A stretch of 64,000 nucleotides of DNA from Streptomyces sp. NBC_00820. GTDB taxonomy: Bacteria > Actinomycetota > Actinomycetes > Streptomycetales > Streptomycetaceae. Made by a program: the position numbers and the translations under genes. Positions 52,036 through 61,312 of this stretch are shown here, piece after piece; within the stretch, counting starts at the first letter, position 1, and the number at the start of each line of letters is the position of its first letter. A model generated the notes under the pieces. The model was not told where the DNA came from. It worked only from the letters and a program-made list of their open reading frames with translations, and did no database searches. The DNA is taken from positions 7,986,001 to 8,050,000 of the forward strand of contig NZ_CP108882.1 in NCBI RefSeq assembly GCF_036347055.1, given 5' to 3'.

Positions 52036-52581
52036 CTAGTGCCCTTCGGGCTGGTTGGCGGACGTGTCGACCGCGTAGGATTGGCCGCCGCCGTCGACAT
52101 TCGCTTTGCCACGCAGGTAGGAGCGTCGGCTGGGAGGTTCGGCGGTCTTGTTCTGTTCGTCGCGTCGCGCAGTGATTTCAGCCAGCCCGCTCCGAGCCTC
52201 TTCCACGGTCCATGCCGGGAGATCGATTTCACGGGCCTGGCGAGCGGCGGTTTGGATCTCGAGGTAGGCGTTTGCTGCGGCGGCGGCCTGGTTCATCCGG
52301 TGCGATGCGTTGATGGTGGTCAAGATTGCCCCCAGGACAGCGGCAGCGAGGGCAACCAGCCCGGCGATCACGCGCCCGGCGGCCGTCACCAGGGCCATGG
52401 CACCGGCGATGGCCGCCAGACCGCTTGCCGGCACGCCCAGCCATAGATTGATTAGGCGCCAACGCTTGGCTTGCTCGAACTGAGATTGCGCGCTGTACTT
52501 CGCACTCTCCTCAAGGCGTTCCAGCTCGTCTGAGATGGCCTGGCGACGTTCGGCTTCGGTCGGCTGGGAGGTTTCCGGCAT
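52036..52581 (-). CDS. SLATT two-TM effector, CBASS
   Basis: 181 residues. A charged N-terminal helix (residues 8-40) is followed by two adjacent membrane segments at about 43-66 (LINLWLGVPASGLAAIAGAM) and 70-91 (VIAGLVALAAAVLGAILTTI), then a long cytoplasmic helix (HRMNQAAAAANAYLEIQTAA). This is the SLATT (SMODS- and SLOG-associating 2TM) arrangement. When paired with a CD-NTase it is expected to oligomerise into a pore on binding the nucleotide signal and collapse the membrane. It precedes the CD-NTase by 9 bases. Confidence 0.8.
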   Translation of the reverse strand: MPETSQPTEAERRQAISDELERLEESAKYSAQSQFEQAKRWRLINLWLGVPASGLAAIAGAMALVTAAGRVIAGLVALAAAVLGAILTTINASHRMNQAAAAANAYLEIQTAARQAREIDLPAWTVEEARSGLAEITARRDEQNKTAEPPSRRSYLRGKANVDGGGQSYAVDTSANQPEGH

Positions 52582-52649
52582 GCAGGAACGCTACCGGTAC
52601 GCACTGACACCAGCGCTTGTGTATCTCTTGTCCGGATGGCACGAGGCCT

Positions 52650-53774
52650 TCAGCGTGTCCAGGGCGACGGCCAGGGCTGGGGAAACGCCGGCGTGGTCGG
52701 TCTTTGCTGCGGGGCGCCGTCGCGCAGCTGAGGCAGCAGGGGCGCACCCGGAGCGAGTAGCGCGCGGAGACAGGGCAGGGGGAGGGCTTCTTGTCGCAGA
52801 ACCAGGCCGTCGGTGAGCAGCTGCGCGACTGACGGTGCGATGTGGGGCGGGAGCCAGGCGGCCGCGGCGAGGGCTTCGTCGGTGGTGGCGGGTGGGTGAG
52901 GGCGCGGCCGCCCGGTGAGGAGGGCATGGTAGAGGCCGGTGGCGGGCAGCAGCGGGGGAAGGCCGGCGGCCTGTGCGCGGTGGCTGGTCTGCTGGGCGCA
53001 GTGCAGGCCGTCGAGGTCGAGGTCCGCGTACATCAACAGGGTCTCCACAGGGTGGTCGCGTTCGCGGAAGGAAGTCAGGGCGGTGGGGATGGAGGCGACG
53101 AGCTGGTCACCGGATCCGAAGCCGAGCCAGCCCACCTGGCTGCGGTCGGGCCAGGCGCCGAAGATCTCCCGCAGGCTGGTGAACGCGGCGGTGTTCTCCA
53201 CGACGAGCATCCAGGGTGCGGGCCCGAGTTCGAACATGGCCAGCGGGGCGGGGGTGGGCCGGGCCCGAAGATGCACGGCGACGTCGAGGAGCCCTTTGAC
53301 CACGAGATGGTGGCGGTCGATGTCCTTGAGGCGTTTCTCGTCGCCGTACAACTGGTAGGAGCGGTCGGCGATCGGAACGATCTCGGCATCCGGCTGGTCC
53401 CGCAGCAGCGTGTTGAGGGGGCCGAGAAGCGCGTGGTCGGCGGCGGTCAGGTTCAGGGTGCCGGCGAAGGACAGCTGTTCCACGAACGCCCGGGGCGCCG
53501 GCCGGGGCCGGGACGAGCGGGCGGACTGCAGGCGCTTGACCCACCGGGGCAGCGGCGGGTGGGCGCTGCAGTCCCAGCCGGCGCTGCCCTTGGGCAACTG
53601 GGCCAGGCCACGCTGTTGGAGGGTCTGAGCCGCGTCGGCGAGGATGCGGCGGCGCCCGGGCGAGGTGGCCAGACTGGAGTCGCCTGCGTCGGCGGCGCCC
53701 GCCAGCGCATCGAAGTCGACGCGCTGGCGGGACTGCTGGGCGAGGTGGACGGCCATACGGTCGGCGGCGCTCAT
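52650..53774 (-). CDS. jetD: JetD-like Toprim nuclease, Wadjet
   Basis: 374 residues. The C-terminal half has the Toprim-type pattern of JetD/DUF2220-DUF2399: VVENTAAFTSL (Glu near 193), GFGSGDQL, and 'LLMYADLDLDGL' with the DxD metal site. The N-terminal half (SRQRVDFDALAGAADAGDSS onward) is an arm-like helical region. In Wadjet, JetD cuts plasmid DNA that the JetABC motor has extruded into loops. The start overlaps the jetC stop by ATGA. Subtype is not assigned. Confidence 0.8.
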   Translation of the reverse strand: MSAADRMAVHLAQQSRQRVDFDALAGAADAGDSSLATSPGRRRILADAAQTLQQRGLAQLPKGSAGWDCSAHPPLPRWVKRLQSARSSRPRPAPRAFVEQLSFAGTLNLTAADHALLGPLNTLLRDQPDAEIVPIADRSYQLYGDEKRLKDIDRHHLVVKGLLDVAVHLRARPTPAPLAMFELGPAPWMLVVENTAAFTSLREIFGAWPDRSQVGWLGFGSGDQLVASIPTALTSFRERDHPVETLLMYADLDLDGLHCAQQTSHRAQAAGLPPLLPATGLYHALLTGRPRPHPPATTDEALAAAAWLPPHIAPSVAQLLTDGLVLRQEALPLPCLRALLAPGAPLLPQLRDGAPQQRPTTPAFPQPWPSPWTR

Positions 53775-56700
53775 CCGGCATCCCCGGCATCCACTTCGGG
53801 GGTTTGTGGGGCGTCAGGAGCAAGGACGCTGCGGCGCAGGAGGCGGGCGGAGGCGATGCCCTCGTCCTGGGCGCGGGTGACACCGTCCGCGACGGCGTCA
53901 CCGTAGCGCTCGAGGATCTGGACGTAGCGGCGCTTGGTGTGCAGGTCCATACCATTGCGCATGCGGACGATGAGGGGGAAACGGCCCAGTGCCGGGCGAT
54001 CGTTGGAACCGGTGGTGTACACGAGCTGGATGCCGTGGGCACCGGCGACGCGGCGCTGCAGATCGACGAACGGCCCGTAGTTGGCCTTTCCGAAAGGGTT
54101 GTCCAGGACGAGTGTGCCCACGCCGCCGGGGACGCGGCGGTCGCGCTGGGCGGCACGCATCCGGGCGAGTGTGCAGTACAGCAGCACGGAGACGGTCAGG
54201 AGTTCGCCGCCGCTGAATTTCTGGATCTCGGTGACGGACTCACGTTCGACGGTGTCCAGGTTCTGTGTCGGCTTGATGATGCGCGCGATGATGTTGCCGT
54301 GGCCGCCGAGCGCCGCCAGGACCAGCTGCTTGGCCAGTGGCATCGCGTCGGGCAGGGCGCTGGCCCGGCCGGCGGCGCCGGCCGGCAGCGAGGAGATGAG
54401 CCGGTCGACCTCGGCGGACAGCCTGCGCGCGAGTTCGTCCCCGCGGGCGCGCTGGCGCAGCTCCAGCGACAGGAACCGCTGCTTGGACCAGCTGCCCAGA
54501 TTCCCGGGCAGCCGGGAGTGGCGTGCTACTTCCTCCACACTGTCGAGGACGGCTTCGACCGTGCTCGCGCAGGCGTCGACGACCCGGGCATGGTCCTCCT
54601 CGGACTCGGCGAGCAGCCCGGTGACCTGTCGTTCGCGTTCCTCGATGTCCTCCAGCAGCGCGGCCAGCCGGGGCTGCAGGCTGAGGTCCTGTTGCAGGCG
54701 TTCGCGCAGTCGGCCGTCGACGACGGCCGCGTACTCCGGCTGCAGGGCGAGCCGTTCCACTTGCTGTACGTACTTGCGCAGGGCGTTCTTGGCGTCGTCG
54801 TGGGCGCGGATCGCCTGGAAGACCTCGCGGGTGATGACGTCCTTGATTCGCTCGGCGTCCTGCGGCTGCAGGGACCGCACGGTGAGGGCGGACAGGCCGT
54901 GCCGTTCAAGGAGCAGCGCGTCCACGCCCGGTTCCAGGTCGCCGTCGTTGCCCTGGCCGGGCTGGCGGTCGGCGGCCGCGTTGAGACTGCCCGCCGACTG
55001 CCGAAGCTGTGCGGCCTGGCCGGCCGCCAGGTCGGCGGAGCGGTGCGTGCGCTCGGTGTCCAGGCGCCGCACCTGGGCCAGCGTGCGGTCCTGCTCCAGC
55101 CGCTCCTCTTCTGCGCGCAGTTCCTCCTGGGCGGCTCGGACGCTGGGGAAGGAGATCCGCTCCGTGCCGGGAGCAAGGTCGTCCAGGGCTTCGGCCGCCT
55201 TCTGGTGAGCCTCCAGGGCCTGGCGGTGGAGGAGATCCGCTTCGTGCTCGGCCCGGTCGGCCTTCCTGCGAGCCTCCGCTGCGCAGGCGATGCGGTCAGT
55301 GAGGCGGTCGGTGTCGGCTGCCCCGGCCTGCTGGGCGAGCTCTGCCGCCCGCGCGCGTGCCGCGGAACCAGCCCGTGAAAGGTCCTGGTTGAGAGCGTCG
55401 ATGGCCGTCTGGGCGGCGGTGAGCCGCTGCTGCAGCGTGGTGTCGCTGATGCCGTCGCGCCAGTCCCGACGGGCCTGGCCCCAGCGCTCACGCAGCGCCT
55501 GCAGGCTCCCGCCCGGTACCGTGGCCGGATGTGTCCGGCTGCGGACTTCATCCGTGAGTTCCTGGCGGATCTCTTCCAGCCAGCCGGCCCAGCGTTCCCC
55601 ACGCTCCCGGCACTGCCCAAGCGTTGCCTCCGCGGTCCGTCTTTGCCCCTCGGCGTTCGTGCACCGCTTCTTCAACTGCTGCACGGCGGCGCGGTGTTCG
55701 CGTGCCTCGGTCCGGGCCTGCCGGCGTTCTGCCGTCCAGTGCGCAGTGGCGCGGACCGCCACTTCCAGGGCCCGGACCTGGGGAAGCGTCTGGGCGAGCG
55801 CCATCAGCGTGTCCGTGTGCTGGGCGAGCCGTCGTTCCGCTTGGCCCGCGCTTTGCGCGGCTTCCTCTGCCTCGCGGGCCAGCATGCTGGTGCGTTCGGT
55901 GAGCGTGTTCACTTCGTCGTCGAGCCGGCTGAGCAGTTCCTCCCGCGCGGCGCGTGCCCGGGGCCCGAACGATTCCAGGTGCGCCCGCAGCCGCCCGCAG
56001 AGGGCACGGTCGCCCTCGCGCCGTTTGGTGACGGCCCGGAGGCGGTCCTCCAGTGTGTCCAAACGCGCGGTGACGCGGCGCAGTTCCTCCTCTCCCGCCT
56101 CCAGGTCGAGAGCCGAGGGGCGGACGGGCAGGACGGCGATGTTTCCCGGTTCCCGCAAGAGCAGAGCCCGCGCCTCGTCGTCGCTGCTCACGGCGATCAC
56201 CGTGGGCAGCGAGACGTCGGCCTGCCGGGCCAGAGCCGCCAGGTCACCACCGGGCACCGGCCCGCAGATGACCACCCCGCCGATCAGCTGGGGGATGGCC
56301 GCGATGACCTCGTCGTGCCGGTGGGCGGGCAGGGTCTCGCGCAGGAACTGCATTCCCGAAACGGCGTTGGCACCGCGGTTCTGCAGGGCGGCAACCGCCC
56401 GTTCGACCTCCCGGGGCGGCGGACAGAACCCGTCCTGCTCCAGCGCGTCGCGCAGCCGCCGGTCCTCCGACGCCCGGGCATGCTCGGCGGCCAGTTCCGT
56501 GTCTGCGTGGGCGACCTGGTCGGTGAGCAGCGCGATGAGGTCGCTGCCCACCGCGTCCACATCCACCGATTCGCCGCCGGTGCCCGCCAGTTCTGCCAGA
56601 CGCGGCTCGGCTGCCAGGTCACGGCGTTCGCGCGCCAATGCGTTCCACTGGTCCCACACTTGGTCGTGCCGCTGCCGTGCGGTACTGAGCTGGTCGGCGC

Positions 56701-58342
56701 ACGACAGACGTTCTGTCGCGATGCCGGTGCTCCGCTCCCGTGCTGCCTCCCGTTGGCGCCGCGCCTGCTCCACCTGTTCCCGGGAGGTCTCTTCCTCGCG
56801 GGTGAGGCGTTCCAGAGCGGCATGCGGCTCCTCCTGCCCTCCGAGAACCCCGCTCGCACGGGCGGCCACGATCTCCGCCTCTCCTTCCGCGCAGCGGGCT
56901 TCGGCCGAGGCCGCGCGGCTGTCCGCGCGGCCGATCGCGCTCACCGTCTTCTCGAACTCCCGCTCGGCCGCCTGGAGCCGGGCGGCGGCCGTCTCAAGTT
57001 CGGCGCGGGCCTGTTCCTCCTCGCCCGAGAGCCGGCCGAGCCCCTCTTCGAGCCTCGCGTACAGGGCGGTGCCCGCCTGCTCCACGGCCTCCCGCAGCGG
57101 GGCCTGCTCGCTGTGGAGATCTTCCAGCAACTGTTTGACCTGCCGCAGCTCGGTCTCCCGGCCCGCCAGGTCCATGAGCAGGGGAACCGCCTGCCATGCC
57201 GTGTGTTCCCGCTCGGCGGAGTCGGCCGCCTCGATGCGCCCGGCATGCTCGCTCGCACAGTCGCTCACCCGCAGCCGCGCGGCCGCCTCGCTCACCGCGG
57301 CCACGCGGTGGCCCCGGCCCTCGACCCGGTCGTCGGCCTCCTGTGCCTCCTGCGCGTAGGCCTCGGCGCGTTCGCGCAATGAGCCCGACTCCTGCTCCAG
57401 ATGGGCGGCCTGGGTCTGGAAGTGCTCGCCGGCACGTCGGGCCAGCTGGACCTGCCGGCCCAGTGCCTGCTCGGCGAGGGCGGCTTCCGCCGTGGCCTTC
57501 TGCACCGGTCGCAGCCGCAGGACGGCCTCGGCGAGGAACCGCTGTTCCAGTTCCCGTGCGGGCCGGGCCGCCAGTTTGTCGGCGTGTTTGGACAGCGCCG
57601 CACGTGCTGCCGTGGGTGCGGCGGCATCGACGATCATGTCGATGAGGAAGTTGATGAACTCCTCGGCCGTGCGGAACTTGAACAGCTCGGTGATCCCTCC
57701 TTCTTCCTGGTTCATGACCTTCTGGATCATGAAGACCTGAGGGTCCAGACCGTGATTGCTCAGCTGCTCCTCCCAGCTGTACTGCTCCTCCGCGACCACC
57801 AACTGCAGCCGCCGCTGCAGTTGGTGCGCGGCTTCCAGGGCCTTGACGTAGGAGGTCATGCTGAGCTGGAGATCCTCGGCACGCACGGGCAGGGAGTCCA
57901 GTTCCAGCCCGCCGGGCTGAGGCCGCAGAAGATACCAGCGGCGTTCCAGCCGTTCCCACCCGCTGCTCAGGTCGGCCGGGCGCTGTCCGTCGCGCCACTG
58001 GTAGACCCCGCCGGTCACCAGTACCGCGCCGGCCGTGGGCCGTTCGGAGTCTCCCCATTCAGCGATCACGTGCGAGACCTGCTCGCCGGGAATGTACTCG
58101 GCGAGCGACTTGGACTTGAGCGCCCCGATGAAGTCCTTCTTGGCGGGCAGTAGCAGGCTGAAGAACAGAGAGAGCAGACTGGACTTGCCGCCGCCGTTGC
58201 GCAGCCAAAGGATCACGTCCACGGGCTGCATGGGCCGGCCGTCGATCGAGCCCGGACCGCCGGTCAGGTCCAGGACGAGCGATTTGAAACCGGCCGCGCG
58301 GTGGCCGATGTTCTCCAGACGAATACGTCGCAGTTGGAGCAT
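53771..58342 (-). CDS. jetC: JetC-like SMC ATPase, Wadjet
   Basis: 1523 residues. N-terminal ABC head with LRLENIGHR..., Walker A LRNGGGKSSLL at 48-58, then about 1200 residues of heptad coiled coil with hinge-like breaks around 560-720. The C-terminal head has the signature KFSGGELLTVSVLLY and Walker B TLVLDNPFGKANY. It is the MukB/SMC-type loop-extruding motor of a Wadjet plasmid-defence complex. Coupled on both sides: 3-base gap to jetB and ATGA overlap with jetD. Length exceeds the typical ~1100-1350 residues. Confidence 0.85.
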   Translation of the reverse strand: MLQLRRIRLENIGHRAAGFKSLVLDLTGGPGSIDGRPMQPVDVILWLRNGGGKSSLLSLFFSLLLPAKKDFIGALKSKSLAEYIPGEQVSHVIAEWGDSERPTAGAVLVTGGVYQWRDGQRPADLSSGWERLERRWYLLRPQPGGLELDSLPVRAEDLQLSMTSYVKALEAAHQLQRRLQLVVAEEQYSWEEQLSNHGLDPQVFMIQKVMNQEEGGITELFKFRTAEEFINFLIDMIVDAAAPTAARAALSKHADKLAARPARELEQRFLAEAVLRLRPVQKATAEAALAEQALGRQVQLARRAGEHFQTQAAHLEQESGSLRERAEAYAQEAQEADDRVEGRGHRVAAVSEAAARLRVSDCASEHAGRIEAADSAEREHTAWQAVPLLMDLAGRETELRQVKQLLEDLHSEQAPLREAVEQAGTALYARLEEGLGRLSGEEEQARAELETAAARLQAAEREFEKTVSAIGRADSRAASAEARCAEGEAEIVAARASGVLGGQEEPHAALERLTREEETSREQVEQARRQREAARERSTGIATERLSCADQLSTARQRHDQVWDQWNALARERRDLAAEPRLAELAGTGGESVDVDAVGSDLIALLTDQVAHADTELAAEHARASEDRRLRDALEQDGFCPPPREVERAVAALQNRGANAVSGMQFLRETLPAHRHDEVIAAIPQLIGGVVICGPVPGGDLAALARQADVSLPTVIAVSSDDEARALLLREPGNIAVLPVRPSALDLEAGEEELRRVTARLDTLEDRLRAVTKRREGDRALCGRLRAHLESFGPRARAAREELLSRLDDEVNTLTERTSMLAREAEEAAQSAGQAERRLAQHTDTLMALAQTLPQVRALEVAVRATAHWTAERRQARTEAREHRAAVQQLKKRCTNAEGQRRTAEATLGQCRERGERWAGWLEEIRQELTDEVRSRTHPATVPGGSLQALRERWGQARRDWRDGISDTTLQQRLTAAQTAIDALNQDLSRAGSAARARAAELAQQAGAADTDRLTDRIACAAEARRKADRAEHEADLLHRQALEAHQKAAEALDDLAPGTERISFPSVRAAQEELRAEEERLEQDRTLAQVRRLDTERTHRSADLAAGQAAQLRQSAGSLNAAADRQPGQGNDGDLEPGVDALLLERHGLSALTVRSLQPQDAERIKDVITREVFQAIRAHDDAKNALRKYVQQVERLALQPEYAAVVDGRLRERLQQDLSLQPRLAALLEDIEERERQVTGLLAESEEDHARVVDACASTVEAVLDSVEEVARHSRLPGNLGSWSKQRFLSLELRQRARGDELARRLSAEVDRLISSLPAGAAGRASALPDAMPLAKQLVLAALGGHGNIIARIIKPTQNLDTVERESVTEIQKFSGGELLTVSVLLYCTLARMRAAQRDRRVPGGVGTLVLDNPFGKANYGPFVDLQRRVAGAHGIQLVYTTGSNDRPALGRFPLIVRMRNGMDLHTKRRYVQILERYGDAVADGVTRAQDEGIASARLLRRSVLAPDAPQTPEVDAGDAG

Positions 58343-58345
58343 TCT

Positions 58346-59092
58346 TCAGTCCTCCTCGACCAGATGGGCGCGGCGCAGGTCGCACAGCACGGTGAACGCC
58401 GCCGAGGCGGCTGCCTCTCGTACCTGCACGCGGAAGCGGTGGGCGAGCCGGTAGTGGCCCGCCCCCAGGTCGTCGGCCCGCTGGGCCATCCCCTGTTCCA
58501 CCAGCCAGTCGAGCGCCTCCTTGATCACCCGTCGGGTGCTCGACTCCGACAGCCGTCCCGTCGGTGTGGGGCGCGATGCGGGGAGTTTGGCGTAGACCCG
58601 CCAGGCGGCCTGGAGTTCGGGATGGGCCACGGTCAGCCCGTCCGCGTCCTTGGAGGCTTCACGGAGCCGGTCGGTGAGCCGGCGCAGGAAGTCGTCGACC
58701 TCGGCCAGCGAGATCCGTCTGACGCTCTGCTCCTCCAGGTCGGCGGGAGTGGGGTAGGCGCGGGCCGCGATCGCCACATGCGCGAGTCCCAGGACGAGGC
58801 GGTCCTTGACCCCCAGCTTGGGATGATCCTTGAGGCGGTAGGACAGCCAGGATCCCTCGCGGGGGTGCAGGATCAGTCCTTCGCTCTGATGGGCCTCGAT
58901 CACGTCCAGGTCGAGGCCGTCGGCGACGGCGTCCGCCGCGTCGCGGAACGGGCCGTCCATCCGGTAGCGCTGCAGCAGGGCCCGGTAGCGGGGGAGACTC
59001 AGGGGACGCAGACGCGGCTGGCAGCCGAAGCACACCAGGGCGGAGGCGTCGGCCAGGTCGGCCGGGGAGTAGACGTTCGCGGCAGTTGTCAT
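58346..59092 (-). CDS. jetB: JetB-like KITE subunit, Wadjet
   Basis: 248 residues with winged-helix-rich KITE character: an N-terminal part 'SALVCFGCQPRLRPLSLPRYRALL', a central HTH, and a C-terminal winged helix STRRVIKEALDWLVEQGMAQ followed by GHYRLAHRFR. It matches the MksE/DUF4194 position in the four-gene order. It would bridge the kleisin and the SMC heads. The start overlaps the jetA stop (ATGA). Confidence 0.7.
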   Translation of the reverse strand: MTTAANVYSPADLADASALVCFGCQPRLRPLSLPRYRALLQRYRMDGPFRDAADAVADGLDLDVIEAHQSEGLILHPREGSWLSYRLKDHPKLGVKDRLVLGLAHVAIAARAYPTPADLEEQSVRRISLAEVDDFLRRLTDRLREASKDADGLTVAHPELQAAWRVYAKLPASRPTPTGRLSESSTRRVIKEALDWLVEQGMAQRADDLGAGHYRLAHRFRVQVREAAASAAFTVLCDLRRAHLVEED

Positions 59093-60726
59093 GCCAGGAC
59101 CTCCACGTCGTCCTCGGCGCGGGCGGGACCGGGGATTAGCGACTGGGCGGGGACGAGCAGCAGGTCGCTGCCGGCGACCGCTCCGAGATCGAACACGGTG
59201 CCGTCATCGAGGACCACCAGATGTTCCTCCAGCAGGTCAGCCAATTCGTCAGCCGTCCCTTCCTCCTCCTCGTCCTCCGGATCCGGCGCGAAGGCCCGCA
59301 GGACACAGACGGCCAGGAGGTCGGCGGCCTGGAGGCTGTGCGCCAGCGCCTGTTCCAGCAGCCGGGACAGGCGCACCGGCATGCCCAGGGCCTGCGTGAG
59401 GAGGCTGCGGGCGACTGCGACGTCCTCATTGCTGAAGAGGCCGAACTCACCGGGGTCATCCGCGATCAGCTCGATCTCCTCGTCCGCGAACGCCTCCCGC
59501 ACCGCGCGTGCCGGAGCCAGCAGCGAGGCCCACCAGTCCCGCAGCCGCGGCCGGTGCGCGACCACCGGTCCGCCGGCCGCGTCCGCGAAGATGCTCGCGA
59601 CCGCCTCGGCGTCGTCGGCGCCGAGGTCCAGCAGCGGTTCCAGCACGTCCTCCTGCATCCCCACCAGCGCAAGGCGTGGGGGAGGCCTGAAGCGCTGCTC
59701 GGCCTGGGAGCGCAGGAACGCCGGGCGGGCGTCGATGACTTTCTCCAGGAGCTGGGTGTGCCGCAGATGGGCCCGTCCCAGCAACCGCAGGATCCGCTCG
59801 CAGGTGCGCCGTACCTCCGCGTCGTCCACATCGTTGCGGACCTCACGCATCCACTCCATCAGGTCGCGCTCCACCCGGTGGCGTTCGCGAAGATGCGCAC
59901 GGGAAGTCTGAAGCAGCCTGGGGACGTCCTGTCCCCAGTCCACGGCCCGTACATCGCGCTCGGTCTCCTCCAGTACCGCCCGTACCCGTTCGCAGTACAT
60001 GAGGGACAGCTTCAGGCTCTCCGCCGCGCTCTCCTCGGCACGTCCCCACCGGTGGGTGCTCACCTGGCGGCGCAGCATCAGGTCCTTCGCCGCCTGCACG
60101 TCCTCCAGATCGTGTTCGAGTCCGGACAGCAGGAGATTGATGGCCGGGGTCGTGGCCCGCAGCACGGCCTGGCCGCGTCGCCCGAATCCCTCCTCCAACA
60201 GCCGCACGGACAAGGTCACCCTGCTGTGGCCCTCGCGGTAGTCGCTGTAGGAGACGTCGAACTCCTCCCCGTCCTGCGCGTCGTTGAGCAGCTCACGCAG
60301 GACGAACCGAGCCACCGCCAGATGCTCCGAGGCATCCCGCGCGGGCGCCGCTGACGCCGCCAGGGAGGCGAGGAACTGAATCACCTCCTCCGTGGTCGCC
60401 TCCGCCTCCATCTCCTGCTGGCTGACCACTGCCTCCAGCGCGGCCAGGGCGAGCGTGCGAGGGTCGTAGAGCCCTCGGGGGAACCGCTGCCAGGCGCTGC
60501 GTTGATCGATGCGGTGCAACGGCACCCCGCGGGCGAGAACCGAACTGCGCCGGACGAAACCCGGCTCAGCAACCAGCGCACGCCACTCGTCGACTCCGTC
60601 GGGAGCCGCCGGCACCGAGACCAGCAGCCGCCGCTCCTCCCGGTCCAGCAGGGCCTGGAGCATCGTGTCGGGACCGTCGTCCTGCGTACAGTCCGGGCCG
60701 TGGGGGGATGCCTTCGTCTCTGTCAT
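59089..60726 (-). CDS. jetA: JetA-like kleisin subunit, Wadjet
   Basis: 545 residues from ATG 60726; no strong ribosome-binding site is seen, so the start is less certain. The protein is helical, with long amphipathic stretches (AKDLMLRRQVSTHRWGRAEE, 'RVRAVLEETERDVRAVDWGQDVPRLLQ') as in MukF/MksF-type kleisins, and an acidic C terminus. Assignment rests mainly on its position as the first gene of a four-gene operon with JetB, JetC and JetD. The promoter is in the divergent region 60727-61024, which contains an A/T-rich tract just upstream. Confidence 0.65.
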   Translation of the reverse strand: MTETKASPHGPDCTQDDGPDTMLQALLDREERRLLVSVPAAPDGVDEWRALVAEPGFVRRSSVLARGVPLHRIDQRSAWQRFPRGLYDPRTLALAALEAVVSQQEMEAEATTEEVIQFLASLAASAAPARDASEHLAVARFVLRELLNDAQDGEEFDVSYSDYREGHSRVTLSVRLLEEGFGRRGQAVLRATTPAINLLLSGLEHDLEDVQAAKDLMLRRQVSTHRWGRAEESAAESLKLSLMYCERVRAVLEETERDVRAVDWGQDVPRLLQTSRAHLRERHRVERDLMEWMREVRNDVDDAEVRRTCERILRLLGRAHLRHTQLLEKVIDARPAFLRSQAEQRFRPPPRLALVGMQEDVLEPLLDLGADDAEAVASIFADAAGGPVVAHRPRLRDWWASLLAPARAVREAFADEEIELIADDPGEFGLFSNEDVAVARSLLTQALGMPVRLSRLLEQALAHSLQAADLLAVCVLRAFAPDPEDEEEEGTADELADLLEEHLVVLDDGTVFDLGAVAGSDLLLVPAQSLIPGPARAEDDVEVLA

Positions 60727-60986
60727 GGAGTCAGTGCAGCAGCTGCCACTGACAAATAGAACAAAAGACCCTTGTTGGGGCATCCGTTCGGGCGCAGTCA
60801 AGGGGGTGAAGCGGGGGCCGGTCCGTGAGCGCCCTCTTGGTGCCGGTGGGGGTGTCTGTGCTCCCGTCCGGTCGGCGGGTCCCTGGCGCCCCCTCGTTAG
60901 GCGGTTGCCGACGACGCTGCAGTCCGCCATCGGCGGCAGGCTTCATGTAGGTGGTATTCGCATTCTCGTGTGCTTATTGCTGATTC

Positions 60987-61005
60987 TCATGCATTTTCCG
61001 CATGA
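60987..61005 (+). promoter_or_regulatory. Inverted repeat before the HTH operon
   Basis: TCATGC at 60987-60992 and GCATGA at 61000-61005 form a 6-base dyad around an A/T-rich centre, 20 bases before the first start codon. It lies in an unusually A/T-rich 60-base stretch and is a likely operator overlapping the promoter of the three-gene operon; the HTH protein it precedes could bind it. Confidence 0.4.
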
Positions 61006-61024
61006 AGTCTGGTAAGGTGAAGGC

Positions 61025-61312
61025 ATGGGATTGGGGCTGGAGGAGTCGCTGCGGCTCACGGTGGCCGCACTGATGCAGGCGACAGGTGAGCCGCAGCGGG
61101 CGGTGGCGGACGTGCTTGGACTGACCCAGACGCAGGTCTCGCGTCGGCAATCGGGTGCCACTTCGTGGACTCTGCGTGATGTCGACACGCTGGCCGGACA
61201 TTACGGCGTCGCTGCGCTCGATCTGTTGTCCGGGCCGACCAGGGCGTGCGAAGCGCTGTCGGTCGGCCGCCGCCGCGGTATCCGGTCCGAGATGAAGAGG
61301 GCCGGCCGGTGA
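61025..61312 (+). CDS. HTH protein, first gene of a three-gene operon
   Basis: 95 residues from ATG 61025 with AAGGTGAAGG upstream. XRE-type helix-turn-helix: QRAVADVLGLTQTQVSRRQS, then 'LRDVDTLAGHYGVAALDLLSG'. The basic C terminus (RRRGIRSEMKRAGR) may add DNA contacts. GTGA overlap (61309-61312) couples it to the large gene downstream. It may autoregulate through the dyad at 60987-61005. Confidence 0.75.
   Translation: MGLGLEESLRLTVAALMQATGEPQRAVADVLGLTQTQVSRRQSGATSWTLRDVDTLAGHYGVAALDLLSGPTRACEALSVGRRRGIRSEMKRAGR

Noticed and set aside
53107..54156. 349-residue frame spanning the jetC-jetD junction
   Set aside because: Arg/Pro/Ser-rich shadow of the two overlapping real genes.
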